From Gammaproteobacteria bacterium (GTDB taxonomy: Bacteria; Pseudomonadota; Gammaproteobacteria; Pseudomonadales; Azotimanducaceae): a DNA stretch of 64,000 nt. The notes under the pieces were generated by a model. The model searched no databases and was not told where the DNA came from. It was given only the letters and a program-made list of their open reading frames with translations. The position numbers and the translations under genes were made by a program. Each line of letters starts with the position of its first letter. The first letter of the stretch is position 1. Shown piece by piece: positions 52,083 through 61,868 of this stretch. The stretch is taken from positions 1 through 64,000 of the forward strand of contig JAPOXV010000004.1 of NCBI GenBank assembly GCA_026706935.1, written 5' to 3'.

Positions 52083-53363
52083 GTGAAATTTGGCATCTTC
52101 TACGAGCACCAACTGCCAAGGCCATGGAACGACGGAGACGAGCAGAAGTTATTCAACGACGCTCTCGAGCAAGTTGAGGTTGCCGACCGACTAGGTATCG
52201 ATTACGCGTGGGAGGTTGAACATCACTTCCTTGAGGAATACAGTCATTCATCGGCACCGGAGGTCTTTCTTGCAGCTTGTTCGCAACGTACGAAGAACAT
52301 TCGTCTCGGACACGGCATTCGACAAGTAATCCCGCAGTACAACCACCCAGCACGGACGGCCGAAGTCATAGCCACGCTTGACCTCGTCTCCAACGGCCGC
52401 GTGGATTTTGGTACGGGCGAATCGTCTGCGGAGTTAGAACTCGGAGGCTTCCAGATTCCAGTTCACATGAAGCGGAAGATCTTCATGGAATCGGTCGAAC
52501 AGATTGCCAACATGCTCGCAATGGATCCTTATCCTGGCTACAAAGGACAGTACTTTGAGATGCCTTGCCGCAACATCGTACCAAAACCAGTGCAGCGGCC
52601 TCATCCTCCGCTTTGGGTTGCGTGTTCGCAACGAGAGACCATTCGTATGGCAGCGCGACTAGGCATCGGCGCACTTACATTCGCGTTCGTTGATCCGGCG
52701 GAAGCAACAGAATGGGTTGAAGAGTACTACAGCATCATTAAATCCGAAGAGTGCGTACCGATTGGCCACGCGATCAATCCAAACATCTGCATGGTCTCAA
52801 GCTTCTCGTGTCATCACGATCGCGAAACGGCAATAAAACGTGGCCTGAACGGTTTTGAGTTTTTTGGTTTTGCGCTTGGTAGCTTGTATGCATTTGGTGA
52901 ACATAAGCCCGGTCGTACCGACTTGTGGAAGCAGTTTGAAGAGACTCGTATGACGAATACGGAAACACTTGACATCACGCAATCGCTAGCAGGCAGTACA
53001 GGTGGGATTGGCACCCCTGACGACCTCCGTGAACACTTGCTCAAGTTTGAGAAATGCAACGTCGATCAAGTCACGTTCATTCAGCAAGCAGGTCGAAATG
53101 AACACGAGCACATTTGCGAGTCACTTGAGATCTTCGCGAACGAGGTTATGCCAGAGTTCAAGGAAAGAGCCGAGGATCGAGAGAGACAGAAGATGGAAGA
53201 GCTTGCGCCTTATCTAGAACAGGCAATGGAACGAAAAATCACGATGCGCGAGCTATCCGATGACGAAATTCCAACCTTCGTGTCACTTGGACGCAAAGTT
53301 AGCGAAGAATCGGCAAAGGAACAATCGATCTATGAACAGCCTCAGCAGGAAGCAGCGGGTTAA
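52083..53363 (+). CDS. LLM class flavin-dependent oxidoreductase
   Basis: A 426-residue luciferase-like monooxygenase of the F420/FMN TIM-barrel family. Seen: MKFGIFYEHQLPRPW, WEVEHHFLEEYSHSSAPEVFLAACSQRTKNIRLGHGI, ATLDLVSNGRVDFGTGESS and PPLWVACSQRETIRMAARLGIG. The C-terminal extension (about 360-426) is charged and helical. The start is GTG. Homologues oxidise long-chain or steroid-like compounds. It is a single-gene unit with a strong terminator after it. Confidence 0.9.
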   Translation: MKFGIFYEHQLPRPWNDGDEQKLFNDALEQVEVADRLGIDYAWEVEHHFLEEYSHSSAPEVFLAACSQRTKNIRLGHGIRQVIPQYNHPARTAEVIATLDLVSNGRVDFGTGESSAELELGGFQIPVHMKRKIFMESVEQIANMLAMDPYPGYKGQYFEMPCRNIVPKPVQRPHPPLWVACSQRETIRMAARLGIGALTFAFVDPAEATEWVEEYYSIIKSEECVPIGHAINPNICMVSSFSCHHDRETAIKRGLNGFEFFGFALGSLYAFGEHKPGRTDLWKQFEETRMTNTETLDITQSLAGSTGGIGTPDDLREHLLKFEKCNVDQVTFIQQAGRNEHEHICESLEIFANEVMPEFKERAEDRERQKMEELAPYLEQAMERKITMRELSDDEIPTFVSLGRKVSEESAKEQSIYEQPQQEAAG

Positions 53364-53414
53364 CGTCAAAACGTAGACTAAAAAAACTAAATACCCTAGA
53401 TACCCATAGTTCTG

Positions 53415-53448
53415 CACTGAAGCGCGAGCTATCACTCGCGCTTCAGTG
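53415..53448 (+). terminator. Rho-independent terminator of the LLM oxidoreductase gene
   Basis: A perfect 14-bp stem: CACTGAAGCGCGAG (53415-53428) with CTCGCGCTTCAGTG (53435-53448), loop CTATCA, followed by TTCTCTATTCGTT. It lies about 50 bp after the LLM stop codon. The T-tract is imperfect. Confidence 0.85.
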
Positions 53449-53504
53449 TTCTCTATTCGTTGGAAATGAACTAAGTTCGTTCCAAGTTGTTTAACTTTCT
53501 GATG

Positions 53505-53533
53505 TTGACTGTATTGGTCAATTCCACCATGAT
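53505..53533 (+). promoter_or_regulatory. Possible sigma-70 promoter of the double-PDZ gene
   Basis: TTGACT (53505-53510), a 17-bp spacer and CATGAT (53528-53533). The -35 matches five of six bases and the -10 four of six of the consensus; it lies 26 bp before the ATG at 53560 and after the LLM terminator. Confidence 0.45.
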
Positions 53534-53559
53534 GTTTTCAGATCAGTTGGGTTAAGCAA

Positions 53560-54495
53560 ATGCACAAATTTACACTCTTGGTTTGTTCCATCCTCCTCGG
53601 AATGTCGATTTCTGCGGCTCAAAGCGATTGGGAAACCGCCGTCGAAGAGATTCGTGAAGAACTTCAGAAGAGCATGGAGGAAATTCGACAACTCAAAGAG
53701 CGGTTACACGAAGATGGATTACCATCCATTCGAGGACTAGATGCATTACGACTACAAGATCGCGCTACGCTTGGAGTCGTTCTCAATCAAGCTAACGACC
53801 AACGACTGATGATCGCTGGATTTACGCCGCAATCAAGTGCTAGGGATGGTGGCGTAGAAGAAGGCGACGTTCTGATCGCAATCGACGCACAAGATCTTAC
53901 CGGTGAATTGGCGACCGCTTCAACGTTGATTGAATACCTTGAAACAATCAAGCCTGGTACCGAAGTCGTATTAACAGTGATGCGAGGAGACGACGAACAT
54001 CAAATCACTGTCGAAACACATTCGCGTCCGCCCATCTTAGGTTGGATCGATCAAAGGTTCCGCGACCGCCAAGACGTTCCCTATTTTGAGTACCGACAAG
54101 AGCGATCGAATCGGAATGATGGATGGCTCGATCGGATACCGTGGGGATATCGGAACGTACCACGGGTTGACGAGAGTGACGTCGAAGTCACTGACCTAAA
54201 TCCGGATCTCGGAAGCTATTTCGGCGTCGATTCGGGTGTGCTTGTGATAAGAGCGGGTGAAGAAAGTGTCTTGGAGGCCGGCGATGTGATCGTTGCGGTC
54301 GGTGACCAAGAAATAGCTAGTTCTCGCGAGCTGTATGAAAAACTCAAAGACGTAACTGGGTCCGTTACTGTTCAAAGAGACGGAAAAACGATCGAGTTGA
54401 CGATTGACGAAACGCTTGAAGGCTTACGTCTCGAACGAGAAGTAAGGATTTTCTCGAGTCAGTCAGATCGATCGCGCGATCGACAAATCTGGTAG
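53560..54495 (+). CDS. Periplasmic protein with two PDZ domains and no protease domain
   Basis: A 311-residue exported protein. After a signal peptide (MHKFTLLVCSILLGMSISAAQS) come a charged helical stretch (about 25-55), a first PDZ (about 70-155: LGVVLNQANDQRLMIAGFTPQSSARDGGVEEGDVLIAIDAQ), a basic spacer, and a second PDZ (about 215-290: YFGVDSGVLVIRAGEESVLEAGDVIVAVGDQEIASSRELY). No DegS/DegP-type trypsin domain is present, so it is a scaffold or a protease regulator (inference). Confidence 0.75.
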   Translation: MHKFTLLVCSILLGMSISAAQSDWETAVEEIREELQKSMEEIRQLKERLHEDGLPSIRGLDALRLQDRATLGVVLNQANDQRLMIAGFTPQSSARDGGVEEGDVLIAIDAQDLTGELATASTLIEYLETIKPGTEVVLTVMRGDDEHQITVETHSRPPILGWIDQRFRDRQDVPYFEYRQERSNRNDGWLDRIPWGYRNVPRVDESDVEVTDLNPDLGSYFGVDSGVLVIRAGEESVLEAGDVIVAVGDQEIASSRELYEKLKDVTGSVTVQRDGKTIELTIDETLEGLRLEREVRIFSSQSDRSRDRQIW

Positions 54496-54553
54496 TCCAC
54501 CACAGTCATCCGAGATAAAAAAGAAGAACCTATACGTCAGCGGATGAACTAAT

Positions 54554-56416
54554 CTAATCGTTGTCTGCTAACGCAACCCACTCTTCTTCCATATCTTCGA
54601 GCTTCTTCCTTCTGCGTCCATACTTTGCGAAGATTGATTGAAGCTCCTTGTTCGCGATCTCACCTAGAGCCTCGGAATCTGCAAGAAGATCCGACAGTCC
54701 ATTCAACTCCTTTTGGAGTTCATGGATTGCGTGCTCTAGTTCCTTCCTTCTCCGAATACTCTCTTTTCGATTCTCTCTTTCAAGCGCTCTTTCCCTCCGC
54801 TGCTCTTTGCGAGAACGATCCGGTTTCTTCCTCTTCGCTGTGTCAATCTGAACCGCACGCGATACCATGGCTTCGTAGTCATCCAGATCGCCCGTGAAGT
54901 GCATGACAGCACCATCTTTGACCAACCAGAATTCGTCCGCACACTCTCGCAATAGCTGTTGATCGTGTGCGACCATCAACACTGCGCCTTCATATTGATT
55001 TAGCGCCGAGGTTAAGGCTTCTCGCATCTCAAGATCGAGATGATTCGTTGGCTCGTCGAGAACCAACAGTGCTGGCTTGTGTCGCGTAATCAACGCGAGG
55101 ACCAAACGAGCTTTTTCACCGCCGCTGAACGACGCAACGGGTCGAAAGATGTCATCGCCGTGAAATCCCCAATAGCCAAGGAAATTGCGTGCTTGCTGAG
55201 TTAACACCGCGCCGCCCGCAATCACGTGATCGTATGCGCATATCGTCTCGTCGAGTAGCTCGAGCTGATGTTGTGCGAAGTAGCCGATGGTCGTATGCAT
55301 GCCGCTTTGGCGGGATCCACCAAGCAAATCCAATTCACCAGCCAGGGACTTCAGAAACGTGCTCTTCCCAGCGCCGTTCAAACCTAACAACGCAATTCGA
55401 TCACCTGGATAAATACGTTCCGTGACGTTCTCGAGGACAGCATGTGTACCGTATCCAAGTGATGCGTCATCCATCGAGACCATCGGTCGATCCATCTGTC
55501 CAGGTGCTTCGATCGTGAACCGATACGGTGAAAGTGCTCGCAACGGTGCTGTCGCACGCATTTTTTCGAGCATCTTCACACGACTTTGCACCTGCTTCGC
55601 CTTCGACGAGTATGTCCGAAACCTGTCGATAAACGCCTGAATCCGTTTCCGTTCCTTCTCTTGTTGCTCGAACACCTTCCCTTGGTACTCGAGGCGTTCT
55701 GCAATCTGTCGTTCAAACGACGAATAGCCGCCTTGATACAAGACACCGCTCTTCCGTTCGATATGAAAAACCTCGTCAACGGTTTGATCGAGGAACTCAC
55801 GGTCATGTGATATGCACAGCATCGTGCCTTGATACCGAGCGATCCACTTCTGCAGCCAAACCGTGGCTTCCAAGTCAAGGTGATTGGTGGGTTCGTCAAG
55901 CAGCATAAGTTCGGACGGCTGGCTCAGCGTTTGCGCAAGATTCAGACGAATCCGCCATCCTCCTGAGAATGAGCTGTAGGGTTTGTGGAAGTCATCGGCG
56001 CTGAACCCCAATCCCGCCAAGATCATGCCAGCTTGCGCTTCAGCTTGAAATCCACCAAGTGCGCCGTATGAATCGAACAAATCCGCATACGCGTTCATAT
56101 CGTCACGCGCTTCCGCGTCCTGCATTTGCTTTTCGATCAAGCGTAGCTCGTGATTCCCGTCGACCACGAACGCCAACGCCGTCCGATCAGTCGCGGGCAT
56201 ATCCTGTCGTAGCCACGCAATTCGCCAACGTGCTGGAACTACGACTTCGCCTTCGTTCGGAGTGTGAACGTGGCGAATCAGATTGAATATGGTTGTCTTA
56301 CCAACGCCGTTTCGCCCGATAACGCCGACTCTGTGTCCCGTATGGATTACGAGTGAAAGATCCTCAAACAGGAACTCTTCGTCAAAGCCGAACCAAACGT
56401 GGTTCAGTTGAAGCAT
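54554..56416 (-). CDS. ABC-F family ATPase (Uup/YheS-like)
   Basis: A 620-residue soluble protein with two ATP-binding domains and no membrane part, as in ribosome-associated ABC-F factors. Seen: Walker A GRNGVGKTTIFNLI and GLNGAGKSTFLKSL, signatures SSFSGGWRIRLNLAQ and ASFSGGEKARLVLAL, Walker B LLDEPTNHLD twice, and the linker between them rich in basic residues (VFEQQEKERKRIQAFIDRFR). The C-terminus is a coiled coil (about 535-610). YheS is the closest recognisable type. It is the last gene of a run from gshA. Confidence 0.92.
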   Translation of the reverse strand: MLQLNHVWFGFDEEFLFEDLSLVIHTGHRVGVIGRNGVGKTTIFNLIRHVHTPNEGEVVVPARWRIAWLRQDMPATDRTALAFVVDGNHELRLIEKQMQDAEARDDMNAYADLFDSYGALGGFQAEAQAGMILAGLGFSADDFHKPYSSFSGGWRIRLNLAQTLSQPSELMLLDEPTNHLDLEATVWLQKWIARYQGTMLCISHDREFLDQTVDEVFHIERKSGVLYQGGYSSFERQIAERLEYQGKVFEQQEKERKRIQAFIDRFRTYSSKAKQVQSRVKMLEKMRATAPLRALSPYRFTIEAPGQMDRPMVSMDDASLGYGTHAVLENVTERIYPGDRIALLGLNGAGKSTFLKSLAGELDLLGGSRQSGMHTTIGYFAQHQLELLDETICAYDHVIAGGAVLTQQARNFLGYWGFHGDDIFRPVASFSGGEKARLVLALITRHKPALLVLDEPTNHLDLEMREALTSALNQYEGAVLMVAHDQQLLRECADEFWLVKDGAVMHFTGDLDDYEAMVSRAVQIDTAKRKKPDRSRKEQRRERALERENRKESIRRRKELEHAIHELQKELNGLSDLLADSEALGEIANKELQSIFAKYGRRRKKLEDMEEEWVALADND

Positions 56417-56433
56417 CGCAGCTAGAACGTTTC

Positions 56434-56907
56434 CTAGACGGATTCTCTCGACCTGACGTGCATATAGAGCATCGTCAGCAAGATAAAAAAGCCAGCGAGT
56501 GCGAGAAGTGGAATGACTGAAGGTTCAGCGCAGTCGCCTGACCCCGTTAACATCGTTCTAACGATGCTCGAGAGCGGGTACTCGTTTGCAATCAAGAAAT
56601 CGATACCCGGTCCACAGTTCGTCGCCGCACCGGGCACGTAGATGATCCAAAGCTGTCTGAACGCCACCACACAACCTGCGACCCAAAATAGTGCCGCCAG
56701 AACTGGATAAATCACGGGTACGCGTCGATGAATGACCGCTACCGCGATCACGACCACACCACACGCCATAAATAACCGTTGGGTCATGCAGAGTGAACAA
56801 GCACTCACCACAATCAGGACTGCGGCAGCAAGGAATGCACTACCTGAGAACACGATTGCGAGGAGCCAGTCTCTGCTCGTGAGTTGTCCTAACCACGTCA
56901 TATTCAT
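56434..56907 (-). CDS. dsbB: Disulfide bond formation protein DsbB
   Basis: Inner-membrane quinone-linked oxidase of DsbA. The four membrane segments and both Cys pairs are present: C37-C40 in CSLCMTQR and C98/C126 in TNCGP and GSGDCAEP. The length is 157. Its start overlaps the acpH stop (ATGA). A dsbA partner is not in this window. Confidence 0.9.
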   Translation of the reverse strand: MNMTWLGQLTSRDWLLAIVFSGSAFLAAAVLIVVSACSLCMTQRLFMACGVVVIAVAVIHRRVPVIYPVLAALFWVAGCVVAFRQLWIIYVPGAATNCGPGIDFLIANEYPLSSIVRTMLTGSGDCAEPSVIPLLALAGFFILLTMLYMHVRSRESV

Positions 56908-57494
56908 GGTACGGAACCTTCGTCCTCGTGCCAGGCGGCTGTGACATCCTGTAAATCGCGGAAATAGGTTTCGAAATCAGCTCTGAATCCGACTTCATTT
57001 TCGCGAAGTTGTCGCGAGAGATTTTGTTCCATATCACTAAAGCGAAGGCGCTTGAGGATGCGCACCATGATGTCCTCTACGACCTCGAGTTGCGCGTAAC
57101 GTGCGAGCAAGTCAGTGTGACGCATATGGTCATAGAAACGTTGCGCGGACACCGGTATTTCAAACCGTCCGATAGCGTCGTAGCAGCTTTGCGTAAATTC
57201 ACTGAGTTCGCCGGTCCCAAATTCTTCCCAGTGTTTCGCGAAGACATGGTCAGCCATCAGATCGAGCAGTATTGGCGCTGGGCGACGCAATCCGTCGCCG
57301 AATCGATGATAGGTGCCACGCATACTAGGTAAACGGTTGCTTTGAACGTCGATATGACGGTGTAACTGTAGTCCTCTTCTAAGGTCGGGTGGGATGTCAT
57401 CTTCAAGCTTGCCCTTTACGAAGTCGCCTAGAAAACCACCAGCTTTCAGACCAGGATCAGCGCGACCTAACCAGCAGTGAAGAAGGTAGTTCAT
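56904..57494 (-). CDS. acpH: Acyl carrier protein phosphodiesterase (AcpH)
   Basis: Removes the 4'-phosphopantetheine group from acyl carrier protein. At 196 residues it has the family start MNYLLHCWLGRADPGLKAGGFLGDFVKG and LQLHRHIDVQSNRLPSMRGTYHRFG, with metal-binding His and Asp residues. It is coupled to gshA upstream and dsbB downstream (4-nt overlaps), a compact three-gene run. Confidence 0.9.
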   Translation of the reverse strand: MNYLLHCWLGRADPGLKAGGFLGDFVKGKLEDDIPPDLRRGLQLHRHIDVQSNRLPSMRGTYHRFGDGLRRPAPILLDLMADHVFAKHWEEFGTGELSEFTQSCYDAIGRFEIPVSAQRFYDHMRHTDLLARYAQLEVVEDIMVRILKRLRFSDMEQNLSRQLRENEVGFRADFETYFRDLQDVTAAWHEDEGSVP

Positions 57495-59053
57495 GAGTCT
57501 TCACGGAATGAAAGGTAGTCCGCCAGATATGCTTCAAACGATTTCTCATCCGCCGCCTCGATGGCTTCTCGGGCGGCAACTGACTGACGCGCAAGGTCAT
57601 CAAATTGAGACTGCCGTTCCGTTGGTAAGTTGCGCCGCATCAAGGTCTCGTGGTGCTCAAATGCCATCTCTAACCCAAGTGAGGCGAACGGCTGTTTACG
57701 ATCAACCATTAACTGGTGCAATTTCGCAGCGGGTGTGTGCGAAGGATCCCTTACTTTCTCGACTTGCTGCTCAACCAACGATTGACTTCCGTCACCATCG
57801 TTCACATCATCTAGGAGTGTCGCGACCAACTTACATTCTTCGAGAATCTCGTGCGCCCAGTTGACTAGCTTGCGCCGTCCGTCGGCTGTTGCCAATTCGA
57901 GCCCTGGATCACGACCACGATGAACCGTACTGAGCTGGTTATCTAAATTTCGCGCGGCTTGTACTGCAGTTTCACCGTCGTTCGAAGACAAAAGTGCATG
58001 GAGCAGAAATATGTCCATGAATTTCGCAGTGCTTACGCTGAGTCCTAGAGGCTCGAACGGATCTGCGTCAAGACACCTCACTTCGACATACTCAATCCCC
58101 CTACGCTGCATCGCTAAGAGCGCTCGTTCACCTGGCTCAGCTTTTCGCTTCGCACGGATCCCGGCATAGAGTTCTGCTTCGACCTGCAAAAGTGCATCTG
58201 TCAGTTGGTTGTATACGTCCCCATTTCGGATGCCGATCCTAGCGTATCGAGGATGCGTTTGGGTTAGAGCTGGCATCATCGAGTCGATATACTCAGGCAG
58301 AGAGTTGTAAACGACGCGATGTAGGCTCTGTTCCTGACTCTGGTACCCGAGTGGTCCCATGCGCAACGACGTTGCGAAAGGAAGGTAGCAAGTGCTTGGG
58401 TCTAGTCGTTGTAGGTTGTGTTCTCTATTGCGCAGGAACGAGGCACATACGGCCGGCGACGCACCGAACAAATAAATCAGAAGCCAGCTGTTTTTTCTGA
58501 AGTTGCGCATCAAACGCAGGTAGCCAGCATTGCGCGCGGATTGATCCGACGACGTGCCGTCAATCTTCGAAAGCGTATCCCACAACGCCTCTGGAACCGA
58601 AAAGTTGAAGTGAATCCCAGAAATGGTCTGCATCACACGACCATAGCGATGACCCAATCCTTCTCGATAGATCTCCTTAAATCTCGCAGCATTCGAATCA
58701 CCATATCGAGCGATAGGAATAACGTCTTCATCCGAAATTCCGCAAGGCATCGAAGCAGGCCATAGAAGTTCCTCTTCGAGGTGATGATGAATGTATGTAT
58801 GGATGTCCGCCAATTCCTCGAGACAAGATTCGACACTCTCGTGCACTCCAGTGATTAACTCCAACTGTGCTTCGCTGAAATCGGTTGTAATCTTCGGGTG
58901 CGTAAGTGGGGCACCAAAAGCTGTTGGATGGTCAGTTAGCGCTAATGTGCCAGAAGGCGTGATACGCAATGCTTCGCGTTCAATGCCATGATTGAATTGA
59001 GCGAGCGCAGGATTGCCTTGCAATCCGCGCATTTTGAGTTCAAGACTCGACAA
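57491..59053 (-). CDS. gshA: Glutamate-cysteine ligase
   Basis: Joins glutamate and cysteine with ATP in the first step of glutathione synthesis. The 520-residue length is that of the proteobacterial type. Seen: HGIEREALRITPSGTLALTDHP, TTDFSEAQLELITG, ISGIHFNFSVPEALW, and YVEVRCLDADPFEPLGLS. The stop overlaps the acpH start. gshB is not in this window. Confidence 0.95.
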   Translation of the reverse strand: MSSLELKMRGLQGNPALAQFNHGIEREALRITPSGTLALTDHPTAFGAPLTHPKITTDFSEAQLELITGVHESVESCLEELADIHTYIHHHLEEELLWPASMPCGISDEDVIPIARYGDSNAARFKEIYREGLGHRYGRVMQTISGIHFNFSVPEALWDTLSKIDGTSSDQSARNAGYLRLMRNFRKNSWLLIYLFGASPAVCASFLRNREHNLQRLDPSTCYLPFATSLRMGPLGYQSQEQSLHRVVYNSLPEYIDSMMPALTQTHPRYARIGIRNGDVYNQLTDALLQVEAELYAGIRAKRKAEPGERALLAMQRRGIEYVEVRCLDADPFEPLGLSVSTAKFMDIFLLHALLSSNDGETAVQAARNLDNQLSTVHRGRDPGLELATADGRRKLVNWAHEILEECKLVATLLDDVNDGDGSQSLVEQQVEKVRDPSHTPAAKLHQLMVDRKQPFASLGLEMAFEHHETLMRRNLPTERQSQFDDLARQSVAAREAIEAADEKSFEAYLADYLSFREDS

Positions 59054-59099
59054 TGTACTTTTTGTGATCTAGGTAGGTGACGCCCCGAAAGGGACGCTG

Positions 59100-60635
59100 T
59101 TATGACGGACCAGCCGCGCCGATCGCAGGATCGACGTCGAATTTCTGAAAGTTCCGCTTAAATTTAATTATCAAATCGTTTGCAGCAGTGTCATAGGCGT
59201 CTTTGTCCGACCACGTGTCACGCGGAATAAGCAGCTTATCATCGACGCCGTCAACATGGCGAGGCACATCAAGATTTAGTGCTTCGAGGTGCAAAACATC
59301 ATTGGTGTCAATCGAATTAGATCGAATAGCGCGAATGATCGCCCTAGTGACCGGAATTGCGAAACGGTGCCCCTCAGCATAACCGCCGCCAGTCCAACCC
59401 GTGTTCACCAAGAAAACTCGCGTACCGAACGACTCGATCCGCTGCATGAGCAAGTTAGCGTAGTCACGAGGTGGTCGAGGGAGAAACGCTTCGCCAAAAC
59501 ATGCTGAAAAGGTTGCGGAATACGCTTCAGTCGAACCAACTTCCGTGGAGCCAACTTTTGCTGTGTAGCCAGATAGATAGTGGTACGCCGCACCTTCTTT
59601 CGACAGAATGGAGACAGGGGGTAGAACGCCACTAACATCGCACGTCAGGAAAATAATGACATGCGGTTCCTGACCGTGATTCTCAATGATGCGTTTTTCG
59701 ATACGCTCAAGCGGGTAACACGCACGGGTGTTCTCAGTTAGCTTGGAATCCGTGTAATCCGGTTCACGTGTTTCTGGATCAAGAACGACATTCTCCAGTA
59801 TCGCGCCGAACGACAGCGCATTCCAAATCATTGGCTCGTTCTCTTTCGAGAGGTTGATACATTTGGCATAGCAACCCCCTTCCAGATTAAAGACTCTGCC
59901 ACCTCCCCAGCCATGCTCGTCGTCGCCGATTAGAAAGTATTCTGGATCTGCGGATAGTGTGGTCTTACCTGTCCCAGAGAGTCCGAAAAACAACGCAACA
60001 TTTTGGTCGGAATCGACACTCGCGGAACAGTGCATCGGTAACACGCCGTCTTCAGGTAATAGGAAGTTCTGTACCGAGAACATCGCCTTCTTCATTTCGC
60101 CGGCGTAGTACATCCCTGCGATCAACACTCGACGTCCTTTGAAATCCAAGATGACGACGCCATCCGAGTTGGTGCCATCCCGTTCAGGCACACATTCGAA
60201 ACCAGGTGCACTGAGTAACTGCCACGGATTCTTGTTTCGAGGGTTATACGACACCGGCTCGATAAACATCGAACGTGCGAACATCCCATGCCATGCCAGC
60301 TCCGTCGTTACCTCGATCGGCTGATATACGTCCTCACTCGCACCGACATGTAGTTCAGCGACGAATGCATCTTGGGAATCTAAATACCCCTCAACCCGAT
60401 GCCACAACGCTTCAAACCTCGTGGGTTCGAATGGCTGATTAATTTGTCCCCAAGCAATCTTGTCGTGCGTCGTTGCTTCATCGACAATGAATCGATCTGC
60501 GGGCGAGCGACCTGTGCGCTTGCCCGTCATGACGACTAATGCGCCACTATTCGCAAGTTGCGCCTCGCGTCGTTCGATCGCAAGTTCTGCCAACGCTGTG
60601 GAACTCAGCTCGAAACGATTGGCAGGGAGATCAAT
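59100..60635 (-). CDS. pckA: Phosphoenolpyruvate carboxykinase (ATP), start codon non-standard
   Basis: Converts oxaloacetate to phosphoenolpyruvate with ATP, the entry to gluconeogenesis. Seen: [22 protein letters not shown] (metal site), the kinase loop [13 protein letters not shown], and the GTGWTGG-like [12 protein letters not shown]. The only in-frame standard start is TTG at 60593, giving 497 residues, but the reading frame continues upstream with family-like sequence ([19 protein letters not shown]), up to a stop at 60683. An ATT at 60635 would give 511 residues, a more usual N-terminus. I report that start; the TTG at 60593 is the alternative. Confidence 0.9.
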   Translation of the reverse strand: MDLPANRFELSSTALAELAIERREAQLANSGALVVMTGKRTGRSPADRFIVDEATTHDKIAWGQINQPFEPTRFEALWHRVEGYLDSQDAFVAELHVGASEDVYQPIEVTTELAWHGMFARSMFIEPVSYNPRNKNPWQLLSAPGFECVPERDGTNSDGVVILDFKGRRVLIAGMYYAGEMKKAMFSVQNFLLPEDGVLPMHCSASVDSDQNVALFFGLSGTGKTTLSADPEYFLIGDDEHGWGGGRVFNLEGGCYAKCINLSKENEPMIWNALSFGAILENVVLDPETREPDYTDSKLTENTRACYPLERIEKRIIENHGQEPHVIIFLTCDVSGVLPPVSILSKEGAAYHYLSGYTAKVGSTEVGSTEAYSATFSACFGEAFLPRPPRDYANLLMQRIESFGTRVFLVNTGWTGGGYAEGHRFAIPVTRAIIRAIRSNSIDTNDVLHLEALNLDVPRHVDGVDDKLLIPRDTWSDKDAYDTAANDLIIKFKRNFQKFDVDPAIGAAGPS

Positions 60636-60736
60636 AGCTCTTATAGTCTTGGCCTGCGAGGGGCGAGATTCGGCAGAATTCTACTTGCGGGTTTTAGGGT
60701 ACTGATCTGGTGAATTAGGCCGGAAGACTGTCGTTT

Positions 60737-61111
60737 TCATGCCGGTTTCTGCTTCAATTCACGCAATGCTCGACGTGCACTTTTCGTCGGTTTTAGCTTC
60801 GGCGTTGCAAGACCCGCACGCGCCATCCGACGATTTGCCGCGTCTTCAAGACGCCGATTCAACGACTCTTCAGTTTCCTCGTATAGTGCTTGTGCAGCTG
60901 TGCCATTGCCGCGCCGTTCAGCCAAAGCCTTAATCACGACCATTTCCTTGTCATAACCTCGACTGATCTCGAGCTTGTCACCAATCTGTACATCACGCGC
61001 TGCCTTCGTTCGTTCGCCGTTGACATGAACTTTTCCGCCCAAAACGGCCTCTTTTGCTTTACTACGTGTTTTGAAAAAGCGTGCAACCCACAGCCACTTG
61101 TCAATTCTCAT
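60737..61111 (-). CDS. hslR: Heat-shock RNA-binding protein Hsp15 (S4 domain)
   Basis: Binds 50S subunits stalled with nascent chains. At 124 residues it has an N-terminal S4 domain (RIDKWLWVARFFKTRSKAKEAVLGGKVHVNGE) and a basic C-terminal tail (LKPTKSARRALRELKQKP). hslO, the usual neighbour between hslR and pckA in Pseudomonas, is missing. It is divergent from nudE across 145 bp. Confidence 0.93.
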   Translation of the reverse strand: MRIDKWLWVARFFKTRSKAKEAVLGGKVHVNGERTKAARDVQIGDKLEISRGYDKEMVVIKALAERRGNGTAAQALYEETEESLNRRLEDAANRRMARAGLATPKLKPTKSARRALRELKQKPA

Positions 61112-61256
61112 TACGTTAGCGCGTTCCGTCTCCTTGTATTGTTATGACTCGCACGCATCACAGAGCCCGAATGCCTATGTTAAGACTCTAGAGAGTTTGA
61201 TGGCTGTGAACGGTTGCAGATTCGTTCACTTGACAGTCTGATTTGACCTGTCGCTT

Positions 61257-61865
61257 ATGCTTCCGTTCGTTCAGTTATCTCGAAATCCCTTGAAACTGCC
61301 ATCGATCCTAAACTCCGAAATCGTCGCATCAAGTCGATTATTCAGCATTGAATCACTCGACCTGCGTTTTTCCAACGGCGAAACCCGAACTTTCGAAAGG
61401 TTACCTAAACGCGGACGGGAGGCTGTCATCGTCTGTGCCGTCACAGAGAACCGGGAAGTCGTACTCATTCGCGAATACATGGCGGGATTGCACAAATACG
61501 AGCTTGGATTGCCGAAAGGCCGTGTAGATCTTGGCGAGTCATTCGCTTACGCCGCGAACCGAGAGCTTAAAGAAGAAGCCGGATTCGGTGCTCGATCAAT
61601 CGTGCACTTGAGAGAACTGTCGCTCGCCCCGGGACAAATGGGATTCTCGATTCACGCCATGCTAGCAACCGACCTATATCCTGAATCATTACCTGGTGAT
61701 GAACCGGAACCTCTTGAAGTGGTGTTGTGGCCTCTCGATCGTATCGACGAGCTCATCTTCAGTCACGAGTTGTCCGAAGCGCGATCGATTGCGACGTTGA
61801 AGATTGCTGAAGTAGCTTTGCAAGGCAACCATCCCGAAGAACCAACGTTAATTGCCGCTGGTTAA
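61257..61865 (+). CDS. nudE: ADP compounds hydrolase NudE
   Basis: NUDIX hydrolase acting on ADP-ribose, Ap3A and NADH-type substrates. The NUDIX box GRVDLGESFAYAANRELKEEAGF is complete (G-x5-E-x7-REUxEExG), preceded by LPKG. Length 202. It is followed after 3 bp by cysQ, a conserved pair. Confidence 0.93.
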   Translation: MLPFVQLSRNPLKLPSILNSEIVASSRLFSIESLDLRFSNGETRTFERLPKRGREAVIVCAVTENREVVLIREYMAGLHKYELGLPKGRVDLGESFAYAANRELKEEAGFGARSIVHLRELSLAPGQMGFSIHAMLATDLYPESLPGDEPEPLEVVLWPLDRIDELIFSHELSEARSIATLKIAEVALQGNHPEEPTLIAAG

Positions 61866-61868
61866 ACC

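Noticed and set aside
51854-52096. An 80-residue minus-strand frame before the LLM gene
   Set aside because: It is rich in Arg and Ser with no consistent fold. A 30-residue GTG frame with a hydrophobic end (VTESTAAFLAGG) is also present, but there is no ribosome site, so I left it out.
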